From Zygnema circumcarinatum (lineage: Eukaryota > Streptophyta > Zygnematophyceae > Zygnematales > Zygnemataceae), in assembly GCA_037447605.1 (NCBI GenBank), contig CM074815.1:1928525-1992524 (forward strand): a stretch of 64,000 bases of DNA. Reading direction: 5' to 3'. A model generated the notes under the pieces. That model searched no databases. It saw only the letters and a list, made by a program, of their open reading frames with translations, and had not been told where the DNA came from. This document shows positions 1 through 12,000 of the stretch, in pieces (the first letter of the stretch is position 1; each line of letters begins with the position of its first letter). The translations under genes and the position numbers were made by a program.

Positions 1-939
1 CGTTCAATGCCCTTTGTTCAAAAAGAGAATGTTTCATTTACTTTTTGCCATAGAATGAGATCGTACGTTAGTGAAACTCTCTTCCTCGATGTTTTCAGAC
101 AAGAATAAATACAAAAAAAAAATAAAATCTAACTCAATATCTGGAAAAAGGAAACCAAATAAGCTCACCAATATAGAAAAAGCCAAAATCAAACACCCGA
201 CTCTGCTTCAAGAAATGAAAAAAATAGAACAAAATAAACTCACCAATTTCTGACCATACCTTGATTTGCCAGATCCATTTGGGCCCCCGATGCCGACAAG
301 GAGCGGCCCCTTCCTTGCTTCTCGCAGCTTCTGAATGGCTCGCACAGTAACGAAGTAGCCTTGATCCAGAGACTGCAAAACCGTCATCCCAAACATACAC
401 ACTTGGTGGACAGCTCGAGCCAAGATACGAAACGTCTTATGACTTAACCTACAAGGTTTTTTTACATTTAAAGAGTCGAAATTTTCAAAGAAAATACTGA
501 ACATCCAAAGGAGTAGACATACCAGCTCCTTAGCAATAGGTGCCAAAGTCCATTTTGAAAGCGGAGTTTGACTGGTTGGCTCCACTAAAGCTATTAGGCT
601 CATTAGCTGCTGGTCCTCCATGGACTCTCGAAGACTTGCATGCTCTTCGGCAACCACATACTCCAGTTCATCGGGCTCTCGCCTACCCGGATTGCCTGCG
701 TCCTTCCCACATACTATCAAATGACTGAATCGAATCAAATCAAGCCATGCGCTTCAATTTCAGGAATCACCAACCTATTTTTCTGTATTGCACCTAAATC
801 ACCACATTCCTGCACTATCTTCGGGCGTCTTGATCGATTGATTTTGCAGGGAAAAGTTTGAATAAAGTTGCAAAGGTCTGGTACCCGAGCTCCCGTTGAA
901 GCCACCGCCTCGGGAACCCCAGTAACTGGCCTCATCCAT
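1..939 (-). CDS. Uridine kinase/PRK-type P-loop NTPase, N-terminal part
   Basis: Partial gene; it runs off the left edge. Three exons join in phase: 939-803, 682-523 and 435-260. The start ATG at 939 opens MDEASYWGSRGGGFNG. The third exon carries a segment like YFVTVRAIQKLREARKG followed by the Walker A loop GIGGPNGSGKS, then a donor at 260. This arrangement, a short leader helix then 'VRAIQ.L' then the P-loop, is what I recall from plant uridine kinase-like proteins related to the TTM/CYTH group, which bind NTP. Only the nucleotide-binding start is visible. Lid, catalytic acid and any CYTH domain would lie outside the window, so the substrate cannot be read. Exon 3 has a second possible acceptor about 12 bases upstream, but that choice meets a stop at once. 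Confidence 0.7.
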
Positions 940-1021
940 GGCTTCCAGCCGGTAACAGCTGCCAAGCCGTGTCCTTGTCTGTCATCAATCCATTACTGCC
1001 TGCCCTGGACGATTAGGACGC

Positions 1022-1050
1022 GGGAGGGAGGGAGGGAGGGAGGGAGGGAG
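1022..1050 (+). repeat. GGGA tandem repeat, possible G-quadruplex
   Basis: About six consecutive GGGA units. Four or more GGG runs separated by one base meet the usual sequence rule for a G-quadruplex. It lies about 90 bp upstream of the kinase start codon. Confidence 0.6.
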
Positions 1051-1075
1051 GACTTGAAGGATGGGATGGGTCCCT

Positions 1076-1215
1076 TGACTCGGGATGGGACTTTCACTTT
1101 TCCGATATACCGTCAATATATCGCTGACATATTCACTTGACTCGGGCCAGGACTTTCACTTTTCCGATATATCGCACATGTATCGTATCGATAATGAGAT
1201 GTGCCATGCAATCCC
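1076..1215. repeat. 60-bp direct repeat with ATATCG palindromes
   Basis: The string ending in GGACTTTCACTTTTCCGATA occurs twice, 60 bases apart (about 1076-1112 and 1136-1172). It is followed by several CGATATATCG and TATCGATA palindromes. No function is evident. Confidence 0.55.
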
Positions 1216-1689
1216 TTCGATATATCGTATCGATTTGGAGGCGTGGCACGATAGTGTTTGTTTGTTGCATTTTAGAAGTCCAATGGGATGGGTTCAATCT
1301 TTGGGATGGTGATTTTTTGGGGCTAGTCTGTTTGGTGTCGAGTTGGTGAAGACATTCCATATTGTAGCTTCGCTTAGTATGGAGGGCCCTTAATGTTTCA
1401 TTCCCTTGTGTCGCTTTGCAGCTTTGTGTGTCTCACATTTGGTTGTGTTCAGTGTGCCCTGTTCACTCGCAGCTGAGATTGGTCATTGCAATGACTAGCG
1501 AGTGAGTCTGAGCTTGCTCAACCTGCAGCCTCACCACCGCCAACATGGCAAAGATCACGGCAAAGCGGTAAGCTTTACCAACACTTCTTCAAGCCAACGG
1601 CCAATTTCAACAAGCGAAAAAGTCTATTTTTGCAATGTCTTTGTAAGGTTTTCTTCCCAAAGTGGCGCACTTACAATGAACAATGACAG

Positions 1690-2130
1690 GAACTCACAGT
1701 TCGCTAAAACCGGCGCGCAAGTGCGAGTGTGCGCGTCCCTCGGCCCGAGGTCTCCGCAAAATTATGAGCTGGGCCGCCAGCCTACGGCGGCTCGCCATCG
1801 ACAACTAGAAGCCAATCACCATCTGCCACGTGTCATTTTTTATGCGTGGTAAATGTTGATTGGTCCAGGCTATCAATGTAACAGATTTTGGGTTTCCTCC
1901 AAGTTGTGGCCGTACGGAGTTTGTACGGGCCCACTTTTGAGAGGGCTTTGTTGGACACGTGCGCACGTGCCATTCGCTGGGACCGAGCCTGGACTGTGAT
2001 CTGCCGTGGTGCGATCTGCGAGAGAAATCGGCGGCGAAGATTCACCGCAAGTGTGAGGGACGGCCACTTGCGAATGATCTCGTGGCGGACGGATCTTCCT
2101 CTCCGAGCAGATTCGGGCAGGTCGATTATC
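1690..2130. mobile_element. Degenerate relative of the 50.5-52.3 kb inverted-repeat element
   Basis: This segment shares many strings, in the same order, with the interior of the elements at 50478-52325. Shared parts include CTGCCACGTGT, GTGGTAAATGTTGATTGG-like DNA, 'CCACTTTTGAGAGG', 'GATCTGCGAGAGAAATCG' and the block around CGTGGCGGACGGATC. The terminal repeats seen at 50.5 kb are not recognisable here, so this looks like an old truncated copy. Confidence 0.6.
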
Positions 2131-2327
2131 TTTTTCAATCAGAAAACAAAAATTAGTTTCCTTTATTTTTGACTATTCTTGGGAATTTTTCAAAAATTTC
2201 CTCCTTTGAACGATGCCTGTACTGTACCACTCTCGCCACCGGCCCGTACCTCCCGCTTCAGCCTCTAATAATGCATGCCAACCAATGGTTGGTTGTTCCT
2301 AACTGTATGCGCGTGCTTGGCATCGAC

Positions 2328-2480
2328 CGTTGGATAGGCCACTCGCGTGTACGTGCGGGGATGCTGACCGTTGGATAGCGACGAAATTTAGGGTCAACGG
2401 CCGTTGGATAGGCCACGTATGCGTGCGATGCTAACCGTTGGATAGCTACAAGATTTTAAGTCAACGGCCGTCAGATATGC
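2328..2480. repeat. Two-copy GTTGGATAGGCC repeat upstream of pBrp
   Basis: A unit of about 74 bp beginning CGTTGGATAGGCCAC and containing ACCGTTGGATAGC and GGTCAACGGC occurs about twice, at 2328 and 2402, with a partial third from 2469. It lies 300-450 bp upstream of the pBrp start and could be 5' regulatory DNA or a minisatellite. Confidence 0.6.
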
Positions 2481-2772
2481 CACGTGTACTTTTTCCACGT
2501 GGACGTTTGTGATTGGATACAAATACTTCCGTGGTGCTTAGTTTTCTTTTCGTCAGCTGTTTTTCGCTGTGCTCCCAGCTGCTATCTTTTCATCCTGCCC
2601 GGAAAAGTTTTTTCCCTACCCACCCAACGTTTCGACCTGCCCGTTTATGACGGTTCCTTGTCCCTGCCCCGGCTGTTGCACGGCTAATTGAACGGCACCG
2701 CATGGAACCGCCGCCCCGGGCATGTTGCTCGTGTTTTAGGGTTAGGTCTCGGCCCTCATTGCAGCGGTCGCC

Positions 2773-5700
2773 ATGGACGAGAGGGAGAGGGAGAGGGAGA
2801 GGGAGAGGGAGGGGGAGAGGGAGAGGGAGAGGGAGAGGGAGAGGGAGAGGGAGAGGGAGAGGGAAAGGGAAAGGGAAAGAGAGAGGGAGAGGGATAAGGA
2901 GAGGGAGAGGGAGAGAGAAAGGGAGAGGGAGAGAGAGAGGGAGAGGGAGAGGGAGAGGGAGAAGGAGAAGGAGAGGGAGAGGGAGAGGGAGAGAGAAAAG
3001 TGCCCCTACTGCGCGGCGCTGGCGGGCACGCGCAGCGTTCGTCTGCTGGTAGAGTGCCGTGCGTGCGGGCGCATCGTACGAGAGCGCCATCTGTCACCGC
3101 TGCTGTTGTTTGGAGAAACAGCGCGGGACGTGGTGCTCGCAGCTCCTCTGTGCAGGTCTCAGCAGCGGAACGAGAGAGAGAGTGGGGAGGGAGAGAGGAA
3201 GGAGGGACAGAGATGGGAGCGTGCAGGGGAGGAGAAGGGGCATCCTGAAGGCGGGGAGGCGGAAGAAGAAGGAGCGCTCATGGCGGCTTATTCCTTTTCG
3301 GCATTGGAGACTTTGCCTCTGTTTACGGTAGCGACTACGTCCATGTCAGGACAGCTGGCGGAGTTGGAAAGGGTGTTTGGAGACGTATTGTACGCAAACG
3401 AGGGCCCGAATGCTCCCGGAATAACGGACTATCTTCGGGCGTACTTTCAGTTACTGGAGCTTGCATCTTTGCTAGGACTCGAACATGAGATTGTGGAAAG
3501 TTCTGCTCGTCTCTTTAAAGAATGCTGCTCTGCAAGCAACGGTGGATTCAACGGATTTAACGGTTTTAACAGTCAAAGCGTGGAAACGTTAGCTGCGGCA
3601 GCAATGATGCTGGCTATGAGAGATGCGCAGGAGACGCGTACACTGCAGGTAATGCAGTTTTAGCCCCCTCTCGCACTCTCTCTTCCTCCCTCTCACCTCC
3701 TCGTCCCCCTTTTTCCGTCCCTTCCCTCGGGCTTTTCCTCTCCCCGTCCCTCTTGCTTGCTTTCTCTCACTTCTAACCCTCCATGCCGTGGCCCCTCCAC
3801 CCCTTTCCCTTTCTTCTACCTAACCAAACACTATTTTAGATTATCATTTTTTTGCACTCCTGCTAACTGAGATTTCTACAAACGACAATGGCTGCAATAT
3901 TCGTATTTTCTAGTTGTTTGGCTCGCTTGAGTCTTCGGAAGAATTCACATGACAAGGGAAGGCTTCACTCGCTAAGTTTTTGCAAATGACATTAAGATAC
4001 TGCGAATTCGATTTAATACTCCTTGCTTGGCGAAGAGAAGAACGTGTGGCCTATGTGAATTTCTGAACGAGGTGAAACTTGATTGGTCGTCAGATCTTAT
4101 CTCTGCGTACTGCTGCTCTTGTGAACGAGTGCCCTCCCTCTCTTCTTACCTTTCCAGGGTTTTTTCAGGCATGCGCCAAAATCGCCTTCTTGTCTAACTT
4201 CTGCACTTGTTTTTCTCTCTTCCACCTCTATTCTCAATTGAATAGTGTTGGTGTTCCTTTCCTATCACAATATGTCATGCTTTTATCAGCTCGGCCATTA
4301 ATTTTTTCTTGTCTAAATCTGTCTAGTAATCGTATTGGGAGCCTGCATGCAATTCGTGCAAGAAATTATAAATTGAAATATAGGTTGTCCAGGCAATCTC
4401 ATTATTCAATTGACACAGGGCGTGAAGCCAACCTTCTTGAGCAACGAAAAAAAAAGCTTAAAAAAAGTTAGTTCTTGCGACGTTCTCAATGTCTCAGAAA
4501 TTTTGATAGCCAAAGTCTCATTATGCATTGAATTCAATCAGTTTGATATTGACATAATAATTTTTGTTTTCCCGTTCAACTTAATTTCTTATTTGTAACT
4601 GGCTGAGCATTTCAACAATTAAATTTCGGTCTGACTGCTCCATTGTCTGAACCGTGATTCGCAATATGTTGGAATCTGCGCGTGTGCGTGAACTGTTTGA
4701 ACATTGGAAACCACTACGAAAAAGGTTTAAATGTTCAACTGAGAAAGGTTCCAAGCGGCTGAACTTCATGTTCAATCCTATTGAGTTAGCTTGAAACGAG
4801 AAATAATGGCCCGAAATCGTTTTCAATGCTTAAAAAAAAGGCTAGCTTTACTGTAGGCACCATTGCCCTGTTGCATGCAAATATATGCGCCACTACATTT
4901 AGCAAGTTTCCATGACCGCGTTCTTGATTTTCGCATCACATGATATGCCCAACTCCTCGTCTTGCTGAAGGTTAGTGATGCACGGGCTATTTTAGTTGTG
5001 TTGGTAGAAGTTAAGTAAAAAATAGATTTTGAGAAAATAGTACTTCAGAATGTGAAGCTTGGCCTTTCGAGCTTTTGGAATCTAAGCAGAGTGCCAGGAG
5101 GGAGTCATTTCAAGGGTTTTTGACGGCACTTCACTTCCTTGTTCCAAATTCCAAGTTGTACATCGTACTTCCTCCGTTTGCTGATGGTGATTTTGCCTTC
5201 TTTGTCGGGTGTAGGAGGTGGCTGCAGCAGCTGGAATCCCACAAAAAGAGATGGCTCGAAACATGAAACTTCTGTCGGATGCATTAAAATGGAGGCAGCC
5301 TGCGAATTGCAACTCTATTGCCATGCACATGCCGAGGTTCTGCGGAATCTTGCAGCTTCAGCAGAGCACACAGGCACGCCCACTCCTTCCTTTCTTCCTG
5401 TCGTGGTAAAGATTGTGTTGTAACTTGTACCAGTCCACCTGCTAGCACATGACAGTCTACGAGAGAGTACACCCCTGCCTCTGTATGTTCCCAAACCAAA
5501 CATAGGTAGCAGGTCGTATGGCTTCTCGGATTTTTGTAGATTCTTTAGTTGAACCTGAGATCAATTCCATACTATAACCATGTTCTAGGAAATGCATGGC
5601 TTTGTCGTGGTTAGGTAAAGGCAGCCATTGCTAGCGGTTGTGTGTTCATTTGGAGTGGTGGGGGAGGGCTCTGAATGCAGTTTGGAGTGATCGGGAGGGC

Positions 5701-7511
5701 TGCCCCCCGCAGGACCTTGCAACGCACATTGGGGAGGTGGTGATCAGCAGGAGTCTATGCACCCGACGAAACCCCATCAGCATTTCCGCAGCAGCCATCT
5801 ACTTGTCATGTCAGTTGGAGGACAAACGGCGGACACAGACGGAAATTTGCAAAGCAACCGGTCTTACTGAGGTGCAGTTCCTCTACTGATAAAGCTCAGT
5901 CAAAGTGTGGTATGGAATACACCTTTTTCTGCTTCGACGTTACTCTGCTGTTAATAACGAGGGTTTTTGCGAGTACAGCATGGTGCTTTAGAACAAGTGC
6001 TTAAGACAGGTCTGCTTGGTGAAGTGTTGCAGGTGACTTTGCGGAAAGTTTATAAGGAGCTTTTAGAGAATTTGGACTCTCTGTTGCCCTTACATTATAC
6101 TCCTGCGGTGCCTCCGGAAAAGGCTTTCCCTGTCACTGCTACCACGATGGGCCGAGGTTCGGCTAACCGGCTTACTCCCCCACGTGGTGAAGCAGAGGCA
6201 GAACAGGGAACAGGGAGTGAGGGGTCTGCCCCATCTGCTCCACCACGCTGGTCAGGTGCTGCTTCACATTCCCTTGGAGGACATAATGCGGGAGGGAGGA
6301 TGGGGGGGCATGCATCTGGGGAGACTTCCATGGCTGTAGGAGCTGCTGGAAGAGGGGGAGGAGGGTCTATGGAGAAGGGAGGAGGGAGTGTGTCTATGGA
6401 TGGGCGGCAAGAGGACGGTCAGGAGGGGTTGGGAGGTAGAGAGAGACAGGTGCAAGTGAAAAGGGAAGGAACACCGGAGGGTGAATTGGAAGAGAGGGGA
6501 GCGATTGGCTGGGAAGGAGACGGGCGTGGATCAATTGGGTCTCAGCAGCAGCAACAGACAAATATGCTGACCAATTTCCGGGCTTCCATGATGCCTTTTC
6601 CGGGATTGCGGGAAATGCCTCTGATGTGGGGTGCCTCTGTTTCTGCACCGGAGAGACATCCACAAGGAGCAGAGAATGCACCCAATACGTCACAGTTTGG
6701 ATTTCCAGGCATGTTAGAATCAGGTGCTGGTGTAGTATCCCCTCTTTCCACAAATTCCAACCAGCAGGATATGGGGGGACCTTCAGCGATGGGCTTGGCA
6801 GACCTGAAGAGAGAAGCAGCGCATGACAGAGAAATAGAGAAGGAAGAGAGGCAGCGGGACGAGAGAGCTCGCTCAAGACCAGAGGGTCCTGATAGCAGTT
6901 CAGGAAACCCAGTAATGATGGGGCCTCCTTTGCCGTCTCCTGCATTTATCAACGCCATGGCTGCTGCAGCGGCTGGACATCCCCCCGCCTTCCCTACATT
7001 CCCTGCCAATCTTTGGCCCTTCATAGCAGCAGGGGGGGGGCTATCACCCTCCAATTGGGGGGCCATCATGCAGCATCAGCTCATGGCTCAGGGCATCCCA
7101 TCTGATGGCAGGAGTGCAAGCACAGCCGGCCCTCCTCGAGCCCAAGGGTCCTCTCCTCTCTCCCCTTCCGCCATGCCCTCTGGTCTACCACCAGGCTTTG
7201 CTGAGGCTATGGTACATGGTGGCATGATGGGTCCCAATTCTGGCATGCCCCACATGTGGCCCCCTTTCCATCATATGTTGTTTCCGGGAGCTGGAGGAGG
7301 CCATGATGGGTCAGCCCAGGGGGGCTTTGGGTTTCAAGACCAAGCAGCTTTCATGCGGGGAGCAGCACAAGGGGCTAATGGGCAGCAGGCGTATCCTATG
7401 CTCAATATGGGGTTGGCTTATCAGCAGGCGCTGATCCAAGAGAAAATGGCTGCAAATTCAGCAGGGATGGTTGCTCCTCCCTCTGCTCCAGCGCATGATC
7501 GCATGCAGTAG
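2773..7511 (+). CDS. pBrp: pBrp, plant-specific TFIIB-related protein
   Basis: Four exons: 2773-3648, 5215-5373, 5713-5871 and 6033-7511, all in phase 0 (890 codons). The zinc ribbon is CPYC...CRACG near residues 77-100. Two cyclin-like repeats follow: '[16 protein letters not shown]', then a second core with [20 protein letters not shown] and [19 protein letters not shown], ending in [13 protein letters not shown]. These blocks match Arabidopsis pBrp (At4g36650) closely; that protein is a TFIIB-like factor described at the plastid envelope and in rDNA transcription. Two oddities stand out. The start codon (GCCATGG context) is followed by about 75 residues of Glu/Arg repeat from a GA tract, whereas the Arabidopsis protein starts directly at the zinc ribbon. 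The C-terminal exon adds about 430 Gly/Met/Pro-rich residues. Intron 2 appears to use a GC donor (CAG|GCACGC). Confidence 0.93.
2776..2998 (+). repeat. (GAGAGG)n purine tract inside the pBrp coding region
   Basis: About 220 bp of nearly pure GAGAGG/GAGGGA hexamers read in frame as Glu-Arg repeats between the pBrp start codon and its zinc ribbon. The opposite strand is an uninterrupted Pro/Leu or Pro/Ser frame, which is only a shadow. Such a tract should vary in length between individuals. Confidence 0.85.
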
Positions 7512-9036
7512 GATCGAAAGCTGCAGTTATGCTGCGTTTGGGTTTTAAAGTATTCCTTCATTTTGCTTCCCTTTGTTTATAATGACTAGGGTACCCTTTC
7601 CGGCTTATTAGCCAACTCTCTTTCGTCCATTTTGGGCCTGTTGTGGGGATGCCGTGCTGCCCTCATCTAGGTCATGCACGGATGTATGCATGGGTGACTT
7701 AGGTAGGTGTAGGGAGGAAGCAGAGGCGGAATGTGACAGTTGCCATGTGGTAAACTGGAAACCCACCTTTGTTGCACTGTAGCTAGCGTAAAATTTCTGC
7801 CAGGAAAACCAGTGACAAGGAGTTTGCATACTTGCAAGTTTTATCATGTATGGAACTCACTAGGGCAGTAAGTACTCCATTGATGGTATAGTTTAGTTTG
7901 TCTAGAAACCTATCCAATGCCACATTCACAATTCTGAGCGTGCATTGGCAACTTGATGGAAGTAAACTAAACTAGACCTTTACCGGAGTTCAACCCCAGG
8001 ATGGATGCGTGGGGAACAGATAAATTACGGTGACAGTTTCCTTGTCTGCACTCTACTCCCCTTTTCTCTTTCTCCCTTTCGTTCTCTCTTTCTCTGTCTC
8101 TCTCACTCTTCTCTATCCTCCTTGCCACTATCTTCCTCCCTCTCCCCCCGGAGGGATGGAGGGTGATGGTTGCGAGAGAGTGAGAGACAGAGTGAGAGAG
8201 AGAAGGGGACAAGGGCATTCTGTTTCCTTATACTACATCTGGCTCGTACACAAGATAAGAGGAGAGCTATGAGGGTGGTATAGTGATAGCCATTACAGTT
8301 TCAAAGTGCGTAAGACTGCTAAAGTCCAAAACATACCCCTTTCTCCGTTTTATATTTTCTTTCCCTCCAAGGAAAGTGGAAAGTGTCTAAAAATAAAAAT
8401 GAAATCTCATGGCGATTACAAAAAACACATTGTTGTGCCACAGGATGAAGGACTGAAGGTTGACGGGTTTTCAGCGTTTTAGGTTCTTTCCAGCCGCAAG
8501 CTATCTCACAAGAAGGATGTAAGTGGAGAAATTCAATGTACGAACACGAGGCTGAATTAACCTGGACATAAATTTGCACTCTGCTACCACTGCTCCCCAC
8601 AGCCTAGCAGACATCCCGGATTCTGCCACACGCTATGTAGAGGACAAGGTGTGAAACTTTAAAAGTAGAAATGGACAGTTCATCTGAGTGCAGGTGCTCG
8701 GGCCGGCTCCCCAGAGAAACTTTGAATAAGAGCCGATGACACTGGGATTTACTCTTTACAGAGAAAAAGAGCTTGAGGCTTTGGGGTTCAACCGGCCTTT
8801 GTACACTGTACGAGGTGACTAGCTGCTTGACAACAAAATGAAGGGAGCTTCCAAGATCTTTCCTCTGTCCATAGAGCCACAGACCCAGAATTTGGGACCG
8901 TTCAATAGTCATAACAGACCTTTTTACTTCAACTCGACAAGGAAAGGGTCACCCGCTTGTAACAGTGTGAAAGGTCCTGATTGGAACCACTCAAAGGAAC
9001 TTAGTGAGAATATATGTACGAATGGGATGACGCATA
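7512..9036. other. 3' intergenic region between convergent pBrp and HRD1
   Basis: Should contain the 3' UTRs of both genes. The only clear structure is a foldback: a pyrimidine run at 8055-8145 (CTCTGTCTCTCTCACTC) faces its complement at about 8173-8207 (GAGAGTGAGAGACAGAG). No gene is recognised. Confidence 0.6.
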
Positions 9037-12000
9037 TCAAGTGTCTGAGCCTGCTGCTGAACTGCTTTCTCCTTCATATCGTTGCAGCCTTCGTCTTCTC
9101 AAAGTTTCCCTCTCCTGGTCCTCTGCACTTGGAGCTGTCGCACCTTCGGAATCCATAACATAAGGGGATGCGCCTTCAGGTTCTTCAGAAGTGCCCGCCA
9201 CCGCATCCTGCCTTGCAGATTCTCCTCCTCGGACACTTGACCCGGATGGCTGGCCAGAGGGATCTGGTGGAAGGTACATACCGGCTGAGGGGTCTTGGGC
9301 TGCAGCTTGCCGCAACCCCTGCAAGGAGTCTGCCTGAGTCTGCAGCTGCGACATAGCCTGCAACTGCAACTGCATCATCTGCGCAACCCAAACCCATCAA
9401 AAAAGTCAGAAATATTCAACTGAAGCATTAGGTAGCCTGCAACTGCAACTGCATCATCTGCGCAACCGAAACCTATCAAAAAAGTGAGAAATATTCAACT
9501 GAAGCATTAGGAAGTCAGAAACATTCGATCAGGACCCATCAAAAAGATTCAGAAACATTCAACAAAGACCTAATGCGAAGTCAGAAGTCGCTATGGTGAC
9601 TTCCTTATTAACGAGCAAGACGCCAACATCAAGGTAGTCCGGGGCAATCCATGTCAAAGATGGATAAAAGCAGTCAGAGTTCGAGGTGATGGCATATACC
9701 AATTGAGCTAAACCGGCTGGCGAGGAAGGCGCTGAACCCCCAGCCAAACCCCCTCCTCCACCTGCTCTATCGCCATTTGCAACTCCCTCTGGAGGAGCCT
9801 GCCCACCAGGGGCATACAGACCATAGAATGGCAAGCCTGCATAAGGCCAACCTCCCATGGCAAGATGGGCCTGAGCCTGCGCTGTCCATGCTGCAGCCAT
9901 GGTTGCTTGCATCTGCATCCTTGCAGCAAGTTGGGCTTGTGCATCCGACAGTGAAGGATAAGGAGAAGGCGGCCCAAACAAATTTCCACCCTGGCTGCCT
10001 GCGGAGGTGGTAGAGGGTTGATGGAGATTAACATTTCCATTGGCTGCAGCAGGATCAGGGCCGGGCATGGCCATAGGTGGCATGACTGGAAGGACAAAAG
10101 GAGCCTGCATAAAGTACTGTTGGCGCTCATTTTGTTGGAGCTGCTGCTGGTTCACATATGGATTATAGACGTGATACCTGGAGAATAGCACCTAAACTAA
10201 GTGAGTGAAGTGGTCTGATAAAGTTACATTAGCTCCAGTCCAACATAAATGGTCGCTCAAAGTTGAAAGCAACGTCTCCCATAAGCCAGTTTTACCCCTC
10301 CATATAATAAACCATAAAGCCTACTTGTTTAAATATTACCAAACGGCATTCAACTCTCCAGAAACTGGCGATTGTTCCCCAAACGTGTTGAGAAAGTGGT
10401 AGAGAAAGTCACACCTCTCGACACTTATCTAAATGACTTTGCTGTGATGAGAAGCACAGAACCAGCACTCTTCTCTCAGAGCCGGCATACAATAAACTTC
10501 TTCATCTCCTGAGAATAGCAAATCGGCACCGCCAAGAGAAGTCTTCATTCTTTGGGACGTGCTCACGATACTGATTACCTAAACAAAATTCTGAAATTCC
10601 TTGAATGTCAAACATGGCAAATATTACACACCCTTCTCGCCTCGGCAACTAAAAGGCCAGAAAACTAGCTTACGGGTCATTGATACGCCTCCAAACGGGA
10701 TACATTCCGGCCATCCCCAGTTGTGCAGCTGCAGCCGCAGCCTGCATCTGAGCATGCATGTCGACTCCATAGTTTTGCCCCATGCCACCATACTGGGGTA
10801 CAAGATTAGGTGGAGCTGCACCATGCACCTGCCCATCGACCACCTGAGCAGCTGCAGGAAGAAAGAGCAAACGAACAGAGTAAAAGGAAAATGCTAAGCA
10901 ATAATCACGGTGTACAAAATACCAGACTAACCTTACGGCCTTTTTAGGAAAACAATCATAAAACCGGAAGAAAACAAAACCTCCTCAAACCAATAAACCC
11001 CTTCGTAATCTGAGCTCCGAATTTATGAAAACTCGGCATCTGCAGCAACTGGTGTGCAAGACATCGAAACTTTCAAATCATTCTCCCCTTCACTGCCTCT
11101 CCATCCTTTCTCCACCTGAAAGATAGAAAATGAGGACAGGGATGGCAAATCGAAGCACTGTTTTTGAAAAATGACTCATAATGGTACATTCATTAAAATA
11201 ACACTCGTAAGATGATTTCCCTGGAGAGAAACAGCTCAATGTTTTACAGTGAGGCGATAAGTGCGTCAAAACATCCTGACGCGTGTTCTAATTCTAACCA
11301 ACGCAAACCCACCGTCTGCTCCAGGCTGTAGGGGTTGCTGGCGTGCACCATTGGCTGCATTTGCGGCTGCCTCTTGCTCTGATGGAAGGAGGGGGGAACG
11401 GCAGGTAGGACATGTCTGTTGCCGCTCAAGCCAAGAACGGAGGCAGTGGACGTGAAATAGATGGCCACACGGAAGCTTCTTTGCAGTTGACATCTCCTCA
11501 CGACAGATGATGCATGTTGCATCACCTCTGTCACGCACAAAAACAGTGACAACACAGTATAAACAAGAAGAAAAACAAGAACAGAAAATAAGGGCTCTAG
11601 CAAGCTGTCTATTCTAGTTCGAAAAATGTCAGCTACAGCTTGTACATTCCACCTAAACGAAAAAATATGATCTTTGCCTTCTGATTGTCAGACGAAGCCG
11701 AAGGCATTTGATGTTTACTTATAGGGAGGCACAAGGACAAGGGGCACAAGCACAGAGTCACCAGGATAGAGCTTTCTTAACTAATGACTGATTCTAAAGA
11801 AAAGGTGACAAGTAAAAAATTGTGTCAAATCCCTCTCCCCCCACAAACCATACCTGCCAAGCTCTTCAGGTGTCGCATCAACAAAACGGTCATTCAGATT
11901 TGATGTGATTCGACGATAGCGAATGAAATCCGCCACACGAGCTTTGAAGTTACGGAAAGTCTCGTACAAATCACGGACTAAATGAAGAGGCAGACCATAG

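Larger units (their letters stand above)
940..2772. other. Intergenic spacer between divergent genes
   Basis: Separates the minus-strand kinase gene from plus-strand pBrp. It holds a G-rich tract at 1022-1050, a 60-bp direct repeat near 1076-1172 rich in CGATATATCG, a degenerate transposon relative at about 1690-2130, and a GTTGGATAGGCC repeat at 2328-2480. I see no convincing gene in it. Open frames here are short and none resembles a known protein. Confidence 0.6.

Noticed and set aside
2590-3097. Minus-strand Pro/Leu-rich and Pro/Ser-rich frames opposite pBrp
   Set aside because: Shadows of the GA tract. The plus strand has the conserved TFIIB-type protein.
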